NCBI GenBank assembly: GCA_905236065.1
Contig: CAJONZ010000071.1
Location: forward strand, 44,587-108,586
Origin: an uncultured Bacteroidaceae bacterium
GTDB taxonomy: Bacteria; Bacteroidota; Bacteroidia; Bacteroidales; Bacteroidaceae
Direction of reading: 5' to 3'
DNA: 64,000 nucleotides
Shown here: piece after piece, positions 34,227 through 42,139 of the stretch
How positions within the stretch are numbered: position 1 is the first letter of the stretch
Layout: each line of letters starts with the position of its first letter
Translations under genes and position numbers: made by a program
The notes under the pieces: model-generated
The model's database searches: none
What the model saw: the letters and a program-made list of their open reading frames with translations, nothing else
What the model was told of the DNA's origin: nothing

Positions 34227-35207
34227 ATGACGAAAATGAAACATTTATTCAGCATGACCCTCCTGCTTTTGTGGGCCGTAGGCGGTTGGGCACAGAACAA
34301 GTACGACAATCCCGACACCATCGTGGTGGCTCGCGACGGCACCGGCGAGTTTCGCAACGTGGCCGAGGCCATCGAGGTCTGCCGGGCCTTTATGGACTAT
34401 CACAAGGTCATCTACGTGAAAAACGGGACGTACAAGGAGAAGCTGGTCCTGCCCCAGTGGCTGCAAAACATTGAGATTTGCGGCGAGAGCGCGGAGCATA
34501 CCATCATCACCTACGACGACCATGCCAACATCCTCTGGCCCGAGACGGGCAAGCCGATGGGCACCTTCCGCACCTATACGTTGAAGGTGGAGGGCAACGA
34601 CATCACGTTCAGAAATATAACGATTGAGAACAATGCTGCCCGCCTGGGTCAGGCCGTGGCCCTCTTCACCGAGGGCGACCGCCTGCGCTTCGTGGGTTGC
34701 CGCCTTCTCGGGAATCAAGACACCGTCTATACGGGCACTGCCGGTTCCCGCCTCTATTTTAGCGACTGCCTCATCAGCGGAACGACCGATTTCATCTTCG
34801 GCCCCGCCACGGCCTGGTTCGAGAACTGCACCATCGAAAGCCGTGCCAACTCCTACATCACCGCCGCATCCACCCCTCAGAACCAGCCCTTTGGCTACGT
34901 CTTCAACCACTGCCGCCTCATTGCCCAGGCAGGCGTCACCAAGGTTTATCTGGGCCGTCCCTGGCGCGATTACGGCTACACCCTCTTCATGAACTGCGAA
35001 CTGGGCGCCCACATCCGTCCCGAAGGTTGGCACCACTGGGAACAGCATCGTGAGCAGACCGCCCGCTATTCGGAGTACAATAACCACGGCCTCGGTGCCG
35101 ACACCCAAAACCGTGTTGCCTGGAGCCGTCAACTGACCCGGAAAGAGGCCGAAAAAATCTCGCCCGCCGTTGTCTTCAAAACCGAAAACAGCTGGCTGCC
35201 CTATTGA
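34227..35207 (+). CDS. Pectinesterase (CE8)
   Basis: About 326 residues. The ATG at 34227 (MTKMKHLFSM) or 34236 fits the signal peptide ending WAQ; the track start adds nine codons. CE8 enzymes remove methyl esters from homogalacturonan in a right-handed beta-helix. All signatures are present: YKEKLVLP (GxYxE-like), AVALFTEGDR (QAVAL), GNQDTVYTG and TTDFIFG (two catalytic Asp) and LGRPW (Arg). The length is normal. It is monocistronic, divergent from the polysaccharide cassette, and ends at a strong shared terminator. It probably supports the pectin-active enzymes upstream. Confidence 0.92.
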   Translation: MTKMKHLFSMTLLLLWAVGGWAQNKYDNPDTIVVARDGTGEFRNVAEAIEVCRAFMDYHKVIYVKNGTYKEKLVLPQWLQNIEICGESAEHTIITYDDHANILWPETGKPMGTFRTYTLKVEGNDITFRNITIENNAARLGQAVALFTEGDRLRFVGCRLLGNQDTVYTGTAGSRLYFSDCLISGTTDFIFGPATAWFENCTIESRANSYITAASTPQNQPFGYVFNHCRLIAQAGVTKVYLGRPWRDYGYTLFMNCELGAHIRPEGWHHWEQHREQTARYSEYNNHGLGADTQNRVAWSRQLTRKEAEKISPAVVFKTENSWLPY

Positions 35208-35295
35208 CAGCATCCATGAAAAAAGGCTTCCAGTTCCACCGTCTGACTTTGTTTTTTCTCGTGCTTCTGTAAGGTATTGCTTTTGTGAGCATAAA

Positions 35296-35334
35296 GTAGG
35301 AGGTAAACACCTTTGACGGGCGTTTACCTCCTAC
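35296..35334. terminator. Bidirectional terminator between pectinesterase and flotillin genes
   Basis: GTAGGAGGTAAAC (35296-35308) pairs perfectly with GTTTACCTCCTAC (35322-35334), followed by GCAGTTTTTT on the plus strand. Confidence 0.8.
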
Positions 35335-35357
35335 GCAGTTTTTTGTTGTTGCAGGGC

Positions 35358-36728
35358 TTATTCCTCGATGGGTTCTGGCTCTGCTTCAGCGGTATCTTTC
35401 TTTTTGGCCAGATAGTCTGGGAGGGCGAGTCCGGCCTGGTCGAAGAGTTCGTTGAGTGGAGGAACGGACTTCATCAAGCCACTCAGAAAGTTGGCTGTGG
35501 AGCCTTTTCCGTCGGCGGAGTTGCCACTGTCCCAAACGGTTACGTGGTCGATGTTGATGCCCTTGACGGCCTCGACCTGTGTCTTGACAAGGTCTGGCAG
35601 TTTTTCGAGCAAGAGGAGCATGTATGCCTTGGTGGCGTCGCCGCCTGCGGCCTGAACCATCTTGTCGTAACCTTGTGCCTGGCGGGAGAGGATTTCGAAG
35701 AGACCACGAGCCTCGGCTTCCATCTTGGCATAGACGGCGTCGGCCTCACCCTTTGCGTTGACACGGATTTTCTCTGCCTCTGCCTCTGCCTCGATGATTT
35801 TACGCTTCTTTTCAATCTCCTGACTGACAAGGACGTTGGCGGCCTGTGTGGCACGTTCGCGGTCGGCACGAGCCTCTTCGGCCAGTTTCTCAGCGGAGTA
35901 GGCCTCCTCCAGGGCTTTTGCCTGAGCGACCTTCTCGGCGGCTGTTGCCTTGCGCAATGCCTCGGCCTCACGCTCACGGCGCACGGCGTCGGAGTTGGCT
36001 ATCTGTACCTTAGCCTCGTTCTCACCTTGTACGGCCTGTGCGTTGGCCTCTGCGGTACGGATACGGGTTTCACGGTTGGCCTCGGCCTTACCGATTTCAC
36101 CGAATTTTTCCTGCTCTGCCACGCGCACCTTGGCTTCGTTGATGGCCTTGGCTGCGGCTTCCTGTCCGAGGGCCTCGATGTAGCCGGATTCGTCGTTGAT
36201 GTCGGTTACGTTTACGTTGATGAGTCGCAGACCGATTTTCTTGAGCTCGACTTCGACGTTGCTGGAGATGGCCTCCAGGAATTTGTCACGGTCGGAGTTG
36301 ATTTCCTCAATCGACATGGTGGCGATGACGAGACGAAGCTGACCGAAGAGAATATCGCGGGCCAATTCCTGAATCTGACCAGGGCTGAGACCGAGCAGGC
36401 GCTCGGCTGCGGCCAACATGCTGTCGGGGTCGGTGCTGATGCCGACGGTGAAGCGGCAGGGCACATCGACACGGATGTTCTGACGCGAGAGGGCGTTGGT
36501 CAGGTTGGCATCAATGCTGATAGGGGTCAGCGACAGGTAAGCGTAGTCCTGAATGATAGGCCAGACGAACTTACCACCACCATGTACACACTTGGCGGAC
36601 TTGTTGCCAGAGGTTCCGTAAATGACCAGAATCTTGTCCGACGGACAGCGGCGGTAGCGGTTGATGATGGCCATGAATGTGATAATGCCAGCAACCACAA
36701 GCACCGCAATGATAATGAATGGATCCAT
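35358..36728 (-). CDS. Flotillin-family protein (SPFH domain)
   Basis: 456 residues. The N-terminal membrane helix (MDPFIIIAVLVVAGIITFMAII) precedes an SPFH domain at about 30-200 (SDKILVIYGTSGNKSAKCVHGGGKFVWP) and a long Glu/Ala-rich coiled coil at about 200-340. A C-terminal region follows with LLLEKLPDLVKTQVEAVKGINIDHVTVWDSG. Flotillins oligomerise on the inner membrane and organise microdomains. An NfeD-like protein is encoded in the same operon, as is usual. Between the two lies a truncated copy of this gene. No loss of conserved features is seen in this copy. Confidence 0.93.
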   Translation of the reverse strand: MDPFIIIAVLVVAGIITFMAIINRYRRCPSDKILVIYGTSGNKSAKCVHGGGKFVWPIIQDYAYLSLTPISIDANLTNALSRQNIRVDVPCRFTVGISTDPDSMLAAAERLLGLSPGQIQELARDILFGQLRLVIATMSIEEINSDRDKFLEAISSNVEVELKKIGLRLINVNVTDINDESGYIEALGQEAAAKAINEAKVRVAEQEKFGEIGKAEANRETRIRTAEANAQAVQGENEAKVQIANSDAVRREREAEALRKATAAEKVAQAKALEEAYSAEKLAEEARADRERATQAANVLVSQEIEKKRKIIEAEAEAEKIRVNAKGEADAVYAKMEAEARGLFEILSRQAQGYDKMVQAAGGDATKAYMLLLLEKLPDLVKTQVEAVKGINIDHVTVWDSGNSADGKGSTANFLSGLMKSVPPLNELFDQAGLALPDYLAKKKDTAEAEPEPIEE

Positions 36729-36799
36729 AAAATGCAGATTGTTTTAAGAGTTAGTATTGAATGATTATGAAATAGCTACTTTCAGTGAGGCATCACCTG

Positions 36800-37348
36800 T
36801 CACTTGACGTTGATGCCGGTCACGTTCACGTTGATGAGTCGCAGACCGATTTTCTTGAGCTCGACTTCTACGTTGCTGGAGATGGCCTCCAGGAATTTGT
36901 CATGGTCGGCGTTGATTTCCTCAATCGGCATGGTGGCAATGACGAGACGGAGCTGGCTGAAGAGAATATCGCGGGCCAATTCCTGAATCTGGTCGGAGCT
37001 GAGACCAAGCAGGCGCTTGGCTGCGGTCAACATGCTGTTGGGAGCAGTGCTGATGCCGACGGTGAAGCGGCAATCCACATCGACACGGACGTTTTGACGC
37101 GAGAGGACGTTAGTCAGGTTGACATCAATGCTGATAGGGGTCAGCGACAGGTAGGCGTAGTCCTGGATGATAGGCCAGACGAATATACCGCCACCATGTA
37201 CACACTTGGCGGGCTTGTTACCAGAGGTTCCGTAAACGACCAGAATCTTGTCCGGTGGACAGCGGCGGTAGCGGCTGATGATGGCCAAGAAGAAGATGGC
37301 ATAAACCACAACCACCGCAATGATTGTAATGATAATGTACGGATCCAT
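36800..37348 (-). pseudogene. Truncated flotillin paralogue (SPFH domain only)
   Basis: 182 residues nearly identical in pattern to the first 182 of the adjacent flotillin (MDPYIII..., DKILVVYGTSGNKPAKCVHGGG, LDLSRQNVRV-like segment, IGLRLINVNVTGINVK) and then ending. The coiled coil and C-terminal domain are missing. It arose by tandem duplication followed by loss of the 3' part. The frame is open and the substitutions (R/D changes, I/V swaps) look conservative, so a functional short SPFH protein is possible. It could also be a decaying remnant. The membrane helix is retained. Confidence 0.75.
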
Positions 37349-37369
37349 AAGATGCTAGCGTTGGTGTTA

Positions 37370-37954
37370 TTATGAAATGACAACTTTCAGTAAGCCACCG
37401 TCTATCACCTCCACCACACGCACATGGGTGCCGCTGGCAAGTTGCTCGCCGTCGGTGACTGCGGGAAACTCATGAACGGAGCCGTGCAGGCTGATTTGCA
37501 CCTTTCCCTGTCCGGAACGTTGGCCGGGAATGCGCAGATAAACCTCGCATGCTTTGTTGAGGCACTCGTTGATGTTGATAGTGCCGTCGGACTCCAGGCG
37601 CTTTGTCTGTTTGCGAATGAAGAAGAAGAGGCATACAAAGCAAATGCCTACTATGACGGCAATGATATAGAGCAACCACTTCTGAGTGATGAGGTTGCTG
37701 AACGCAATGCCCGCCCAGCCGAAGCCGAGGAAGAAATTGATGATGCTGCGCATGGAGAAGAGCGAGAGGCCGCCTCCAAGGTCCATGGTGTCGCTGTCGA
37801 GGTGGTCGCCAAAACTAAAGTCGAGGTCGTGGTCCATGCCTATCAGCGTGAGCAGGGCTTGTACCAGGAATATGAGGGAACTGACGCAGGCGCATCCCCA
37901 GAATATTTGCATCGTGGCGTCGAGCGAGGTAAACCAATTCAAGATTGCTTCCAT
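37370..37954 (-). CDS. NfeD-like membrane protein of the flotillin operon
   Basis: About 194 residues from the ATG at 37954 (MEAILNWFTSLDATMQIFWG). Three hydrophobic segments (IFWGCACVSSLIFLVQALL, SIINFFLGFGWAGIAF, LLYIIAVIVGICFVCLFFFI) precede a C-terminal beta-rich domain (GKVQISLHGSVHEFPAVTDGEQLASGTHVRVVEVIDGGLLKVVI), which matches the NfeD-type OB fold. NfeD proteins partner flotillins in the inner membrane. It is the first gene of the operon, 21 bases before the truncated flotillin copy. Confidence 0.82.
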   Translation of the reverse strand: MEAILNWFTSLDATMQIFWGCACVSSLIFLVQALLTLIGMDHDLDFSFGDHLDSDTMDLGGGLSLFSMRSIINFFLGFGWAGIAFSNLITQKWLLYIIAVIVGICFVCLFFFIRKQTKRLESDGTININECLNKACEVYLRIPGQRSGQGKVQISLHGSVHEFPAVTDGEQLASGTHVRVVEVIDGGLLKVVIS

Positions 37955-37992
37955 AATAATATATATATGTGTTAATAATGGTTTCAGGTACA

Positions 37993-38000
37993 CAAATGTA
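37993..38000 (-). promoter_or_regulatory. -7 box of the flotillin operon
   Basis: TACATTTG on the minus strand, 38 bases upstream of the ATG at 37954. The -33 element is not clear. Confidence 0.45.
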
Positions 38001-38095
38001 CTTCTTTCTATCCATCTAAAACGGAAAAGGGGGCGAAAAAGATATATTGTTAATCTTTTTTTGCACTTGTTGGTCGTTTTGTCGTGAAATTTGGC

Positions 38096-38103
38096 TAATT
38101 TTG
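38096..38103 (+). promoter_or_regulatory. -7 box for the PAP2 gene
   Basis: TAATTTTG, 27 bases before the ATG at 38131. It diverges from the flotillin operon. Confidence 0.45.
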
Positions 38104-38130
38104 CAACTTGATTTCACAAAACGTCGGTGT

Positions 38131-39432
38131 ATGTTGCGCATGGTATCTTTCATGTTCTTTCTTTTTACCCTGTTCCCCTCTTGTCGGGCAGGGGAAGCGG
38201 ACAGTCTGCAAGCGCAGGCCGATACGCTTAGGGAAGATTCTGTGGCAACCGTTCCGCCCACCTTGTCTATCGCTCCGCTTGAAAGACAGGAGAATCGGGT
38301 GAGGAAATCGAAATGGAGGGAATTCAGCTATGTGCCCGTGCCGCTGATTGTTTCTTCGTTCATTGTGAAGACAAGGAAAGACGACTTTCGGGGAGCCCGC
38401 AACAACTTCATCCCGCATTTTCACTATGAACTGGATAATTACATCCAGTACAGTCCGTTTGCCCTGACGCTTGCCCTGAAGGCCGCTGGCGTGGAGGGGC
38501 GCAATCAGTGGGGACGGATGTTGGTCAGCAGTGCCCTGTCGTATGCGGCTATGGCGGCACTTGTCAACGGAGCCAAATACACCATCAAGGAGGAGAGGCC
38601 CGACGGCAGTTCCCGCAACTCTTTCCCTTCGGGACATACGGCCACGGTGTTTGCTTCGGCCACCATCCTACACAAGGAGTACGGACTGACCCGCTCGCTG
38701 TGGTATAGTGCGGCAGGATATGCCATTGCCACGGCCACGGGCGTGATGCGGGTGATGAACAACAGGCATTGGGCCAGCGACATTTTGGCGGGTGCCGGCA
38801 TCGGCATCTTCTCTGTTGATCTCGGCTATTTCCTGAGCGACATCATGTTCAAGGACAAATATACCTTGCGACAGAACCAGAAAGAAACCAACAATTTCCT
38901 TACCTCGCCTTCTTTCTTCAACCTGAATATCGGTTTTGGCCTGCTGAAGCACCACATGGACATCGGAGACAAAAGGATAGAGGGAAGTAAAAGCATTCAG
39001 GCACAAGCGGAGCTGGCCTATTTCATGACTCCCAACGTGGGTGCCGGCCTGCGATTGGGCATTGCAGCCCCGACTGTCAGCTTTGAGAACTACAACGACA
39101 ACATGGGACTTTATTCGCTTGATGCAGGAGCATACGTGCAAATTCCCCTCACGCCTCGTTTTGCCATTGGCGGCAAATTGTTGGCAGGTAGAATGGCCAT
39201 GAGCGGTTTCAGCTTTGAGAATGTTTTATCTGTGGAGAAAAGCTTCTGTTTCACCTACGGAATGGGCTTTAGCGCCTCTTATGCCTATCGCAACAACATT
39301 GCTTGGCGACTGAACGCCGATTACGACGGTTGTAACATGCCTGTTCATGCTACTTACAAGGAACGTCGGTTTTCAACCCACAAGCCGATGCATCAAATTA
39401 CGCTTTCAGGCTCCATGAGCGTCATGTTTTAG
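38131..39432 (+). CDS. PAP2-family phosphatase with C-terminal barrel-like domain
   Basis: About 433 residues from the ATG at 38131; the track start precedes the promoter box. A signal sequence is followed by a linker and the PAP2 phosphatase domain with all three motifs: KYTIKEERP, PSGHT and RVMNNRHWASD. These remove phosphate from lipid pyrophosphates or phospholipids. From about residue 265 the protein changes to strand-rich repeats (LAYFMTPNVGAGLRLGI, GGKLLAGRMAMSGFSF) ending SGSMSVMF, as in an outer-membrane barrel. The combination suggests phosphatase activity in the periplasm tethered to the outer membrane, perhaps lipid A modification. That localisation is inference. Confidence 0.8.
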   Translation: MLRMVSFMFFLFTLFPSCRAGEADSLQAQADTLREDSVATVPPTLSIAPLERQENRVRKSKWREFSYVPVPLIVSSFIVKTRKDDFRGARNNFIPHFHYELDNYIQYSPFALTLALKAAGVEGRNQWGRMLVSSALSYAAMAALVNGAKYTIKEERPDGSSRNSFPSGHTATVFASATILHKEYGLTRSLWYSAAGYAIATATGVMRVMNNRHWASDILAGAGIGIFSVDLGYFLSDIMFKDKYTLRQNQKETNNFLTSPSFFNLNIGFGLLKHHMDIGDKRIEGSKSIQAQAELAYFMTPNVGAGLRLGIAAPTVSFENYNDNMGLYSLDAGAYVQIPLTPRFAIGGKLLAGRMAMSGFSFENVLSVEKSFCFTYGMGFSASYAYRNNIAWRLNADYDGCNMPVHATYKERRFSTHKPMHQITLSGSMSVMF

Positions 39433-39450
39433 CAAAAAACTCCGTTTTTA

Positions 39451-39482
39451 TTTGGTCATTCCCTAAAAACTCCGTACCTTTG
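39451..39482 (+). promoter_or_regulatory. Consensus promoter of tRNA-Lys
   Basis: TTTG (39451-39454), 20 bases, TACCTTTG (39475-39482). The tRNA starts 32 bases downstream. Confidence 0.75.
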
Positions 39483-39514
39483 CACTCGCTTTCGGAAGGA
39501 AAGCTCAAAAGGTT

Positions 39515-39587
39515 GATCCGCTAGCTCAGTAGGTAGAGCACAACACTTTTAATGTTGGGGTCTTGGGTTCGAGCCCCAAGCGGATCA
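39515..39587 (+). tRNA. tRNA-Lys (anticodon TTT)
   Basis: 73-nt cloverleaf. Acceptor GATCCGC/GCGGATC plus A, D-arm GCTC/GAGC, anticodon stem CAACA/TGTTG with loop CTTTTAA, T-arm TTGGG/CCCAA with TTCGAGC. CCA is not encoded. Confidence 0.96.
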
Positions 39588-39589
39588 CG

Positions 39590-39636
39590 AACCAAGACCG
39601 CAAACAGCTACATCAGAGTTGTTTGCGGTCTTGGTT
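39590..39636. terminator. Terminator between tRNA-Lys and the convergent GT2 gene
   Basis: AACCAAGACCGCAAACA (39590-39606) pairs perfectly over 17 bases with TGTTTGCGGTCTTGGTT (39620-39636). It can serve both directions. Confidence 0.8.
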
Positions 39637-39643
39637 TATGTGT

Positions 39644-40678
39644 TTAACGGGGCAGTTGGTCGAAGGTTTTGCGTCCCCGTAGGTAGTATTGCCAAAGGAT
39701 TGAGTAGGGGGTGCGTTCCGGGATGTATGGCACTTTGCGGGCGGACTGGATAGCCTGACGGATGGGGGCGTATTCAGCCTTCATGCGTTGAAATTCGCGG
39801 CGTGCCTTGCAGATGGCTTTCATGTTGCCGAAGTCTCTTTTCAGCAGGAACTGCAGGGCGGCAAGGTAGTCGAGCAGGGTACGGATGCGCAACGTGCTGG
39901 TAAGTTCCTGTTCAGGCAGGTTCTTGTAAAGCATGAGCAGGTTGTTGCGGAAGTTCAGGAAGGTCTTTCGTGGATTGCCTTGGTTCAGGGTGGCTCCTCC
40001 CAGATGGTAGGCGGTGCTTTGCGGCAGGCAGACGATGTTTTTACCTTGGGTGCGCAGTCGCCAACATAGGTCTATTTCCTCCATGTGGGCGAAGAAACGG
40101 CTATCCAGGCCACCACTGGATTTCCAGTCAGTAGCGCGGCAGAGTAGGGCGGCGCCTGTGGCCCAGAGCACGGTGCAAGGCTCGTCGTACTGCCCCTTGT
40201 CTTCCTCTACGGTGTTCAGGATGCGACCTCGGCAGAAGGGGTAGCCGTAGTGGTCGAGAAAGCCGCCGGCACAGCCTGCATATTCAAAATAGCGTGAGGA
40301 AGCCGTTGTTCTTCTCAAGTCCAAAAGCTTGGGCTGGCAGGCGGCGCATTCGGGGTGTGCGTCCATGTAGTCAGTTAGCACCTGATCCCAGCCCTGCTGA
40401 CGGATTTCCACGTCGGAGTTCAGCAGCATGTAGTACTCGTAGTCGGGCAGTTGGGCAAGCGCACGGTTGTAACCTTCTGCAAAGCCGTAGTTGCGGTCGA
40501 GTGCAAGGGTCTTCGTGTCGGGAAATTCCGTGGCAAGCATCTGTAGCGACTTGTCGGCCGAGGCGTTGTCGGCGACGAAGACTTCTCCCACGGTGGAATG
40601 GGCAATGACAGATGGCAGGTATTTTTGCATCATCTCACAGCCGTTCCAGTTTAATATGACAATGGCCAGTTTGTTCAC
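39644..40678 (-). CDS. GT2-family glycosyltransferase (rhamnosyltransferase-like)
   Basis: 344-residue soluble or membrane-associated GT-A enzyme. It starts LAIVILNWNGCEMM, with NASADKS and YMLLNSDVEI (DxD-like acidic site), then ATGAALLCRA and FAHMEEIDLCWRLRTQGK. The layout is that of the WbbL/rhamnosyltransferase-type GT2 group used for O-antigen or capsule assembly. The sugar cannot be told. The stretch ATDWKSSGG is encoded by the palindromic element also present in the rsmI tail. It lies ten bases after hicA with no other polysaccharide gene beside it. Confidence 0.85.
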   Translation of the reverse strand: MNKLAIVILNWNGCEMMQKYLPSVIAHSTVGEVFVADNASADKSLQMLATEFPDTKTLALDRNYGFAEGYNRALAQLPDYEYYMLLNSDVEIRQQGWDQVLTDYMDAHPECAACQPKLLDLRRTTASSRYFEYAGCAGGFLDHYGYPFCRGRILNTVEEDKGQYDEPCTVLWATGAALLCRATDWKSSGGLDSRFFAHMEEIDLCWRLRTQGKNIVCLPQSTAYHLGGATLNQGNPRKTFLNFRNNLLMLYKNLPEQELTSTLRIRTLLDYLAALQFLLKRDFGNMKAICKARREFQRMKAEYAPIRQAIQSARKVPYIPERTPYSILWQYYLRGRKTFDQLPR

Positions 40679-40688
40679 GAATTTGCTA

Positions 40689-40928
40689 TTATAAACGCCG
40701 CATGATAGCTATAAAATCAGTTCTTGAAATTTGCATGTCTTTGAGGGTGGAGCGAACAATCCGTTCAGGAACAGGATCAATATGTGTTTGAATGATGAGT
40801 GAACGTGTACATCCTGCAAGTTTCCATTTTTCATGTCCGCCATTTATTCCAATACGTGTACACCCTGCTTCAAAAAGAAATCGGCGAAATTTTGCTAAAG
40901 AAATGTTCGAGAGGCTAAAAGTGTTCAT
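40689..40928 (-). CDS. hicA: HicA-type mRNA interferase toxin
   Basis: 79 residues, typical HicA length. Residues LAKFRRFLFEAGCTRIGINGGHEKW include the catalytic His (H32) in GGHEKW; the C-terminal part IVRSTLKDMQISRTDFIAI matches the family's closing helix. HicA cleaves mRNA as a translation toxin when not bound by HicB. The start overlaps the hicB stop by four bases, so the two are translationally coupled. The order hicB-hicA is the reverse of the classical hicAB arrangement. Confidence 0.85.
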   Translation of the reverse strand: MNTFSLSNISLAKFRRFLFEAGCTRIGINGGHEKWKLAGCTRSLIIQTHIDPVPERIVRSTLKDMQISRTDFIAIMRRL

Positions 40929-41284
40929 GCCAAATATGGTAAGGCGACATTATATCTTCTATATTCTTTATTTTCATCCGAAACGATATCTTTGAGTTGA
41001 CTACCTTTTACTCTGTACATAGCATTGAACGAGGGGGCAGTAATTACATCATTTTCAATGAGCCACCCGTGTTCCTTCAAATCATCGAACAGCGTACCTT
41101 GTTCCATTTGGTCATTGATGTATTCAGATAATACATACTGGAAATCTTTCTGTGCAGAAGCTGGGGTTTTGTCATATCCACACAAATTCAGTGACGGACA
41201 ATAAGCAACATAGCAATTTGCGTTTTTGTCACGATAGAGATAGACGGATAATTTGATGTCCTGTATTTTCTTGTTTGATTCCAT
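40925..41284 (-). CDS. hicB: HicB-type antitoxin
   Basis: 119 residues. The degraded RNase-H-like HicB fold is visible as LSVYLYRDKNANCYVAYCPSLNLCGYDKTPASAQKDFQYVLSEYIND. The C-terminal part (FNAMYRVKGSQLKD...) is short and basic; a standard helix-turn-helix or ribbon-helix-helix DNA-binding segment is not obvious, yet an inverted repeat lies in the promoter. It neutralises HicA by direct binding. Recognition is good because of the paired hicA gene. Confidence 0.8.
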   Translation of the reverse strand: MESNKKIQDIKLSVYLYRDKNANCYVAYCPSLNLCGYDKTPASAQKDFQYVLSEYINDQMEQGTLFDDLKEHGWLIENDVITAPSFNAMYRVKGSQLKDIVSDENKEYRRYNVALPYLA

Positions 41285-41302
41285 AGGTCATTCTTTATGC
41301 TG

Positions 41303-41333
41303 CAAAGGTACTATTTTTAGTACTATATGCAAA
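41303..41333 (-). promoter_or_regulatory. hicBA promoter with embedded operator
   Basis: On the minus strand TTTG (41333-41330), a 19-base spacer and TACCTTTG (41310-41303). The inverted repeat GTACTA-TTTT-TAGTAC (41308-41323) fills the space between the boxes and touches the -7 box, an ideal place for autorepression by HicB or the HicAB complex. Confidence 0.65.
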
Positions 41334-41372
41334 GCATTTTATTATTTTATTGAGATATGATGGAAAAAAGAA

Positions 41373-41400
41373 GGGCGAGCCTCATTATGAGGTTCGCCTT
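41373..41400 (-). terminator. Terminator of the 41431 gene
   Basis: GGCGAGCCTCA and TGAGGTTCGCC form a stem with a single G-T pair and a four-base loop, flanked by A-run and T-run, so it works in both directions. Confidence 0.75.
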
Positions 41401-41430
41401 TTTAAATAGGTTTTATGTGTAAGTTATTTC

Positions 41431-42099
41431 TTACTTAACGTAAACTTTCTGAGTTGTGCCGTTAGCATACTTCACGATGTTGATACCTGGCTGGAGACCA
41501 TTCTGCTGTACACCGCTTGCGTTGTAGTAAGTAGCACCCTCTGCGTCAGCGCTAACACCGTTGATGCCAGTAACTGCACCATTCTCGTATGTGAAAGTAA
41601 ACTCCTTTGCAGGGCAGATGTACTTGTCAACAGCGTTGAAGCAGATAGAATAAGGCATACTGATAGTGTATGTGCCATCTGCAATTTCACCGCTGATGAA
41701 GAATGTTACAACCACACCTTCTGTTTCCTTCAGAGCCTTTGTTGCTGAAGAGTTAACACCGATGAAGAAGCGTCCAAGGTTCTCACCTTCAACCTTTACA
41801 ATACCTGGAGTGGCTGAGTGAGTATATGAACGTCCAGCCTTACATCTTTCGTCAGCAACAACAACTGCGTCGCTGATAATTTTGTCATTGCCACCTGAGA
41901 AATCGAAATAGCAGTCCATACCCACGATGCTTGCCGTAGGGTTAGTAAGGCTTACATTGACAACGATGTCACCCTCATCAACGCCATCCACTGTAACGTC
42001 AATGCTGTTATCGTTGCCTGCTGCACCGATTTCGTAGATTTCTGCATTTGCTGCTACAGTAAGAGCAAGTGCTGTTAAAAGAGAGAAAATCTTTTTCAT
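41431..42099 (-). CDS. Secreted cohesin-like protein with C-terminal sorting-like tail
   Basis: 222 residues. After the signal peptide (MKKIFSLLTALALTVAANA) comes a single beta-sandwich domain with cohesin-like pattern (VTVDGVDEGDIVVNVSLTNPTASIVGMDCYFDFSGG, VVVTFFISGEIADGTYTISM). The last 45 residues (TYYNASGVQQNGLQPGINIVKYANGTTQKVYVK) resemble the tails of Prevotella proteins thought to be sorted by the type IX secretion system. It is read in the same direction as the dockerin protein and the 920-residue protein. Cohesin-like is a fold-level suggestion; whether it binds the neighbouring dockerin is untested. Confidence 0.6.
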   Translation of the reverse strand: MKKIFSLLTALALTVAANAEIYEIGAAGNDNSIDVTVDGVDEGDIVVNVSLTNPTASIVGMDCYFDFSGGNDKIISDAVVVADERCKAGRSYTHSATPGIVKVEGENLGRFFIGVNSSATKALKETEGVVVTFFISGEIADGTYTISMPYSICFNAVDKYICPAKEFTFTYENGAVTGINGVSADAEGATYYNASGVQQNGLQPGINIVKYANGTTQKVYVK

Positions 42100-42139
42100 A
42101 TTGCTAATAATTGATTTTTAATGTTAAATACCTATGTAA

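Noticed and set aside
35313-36764. 483-residue plus-strand ORF over the flotillin gene
   Set aside because: Antisense of the repetitive EA-rich coiled coil; the low-complexity C/L/G composition is an artefact.
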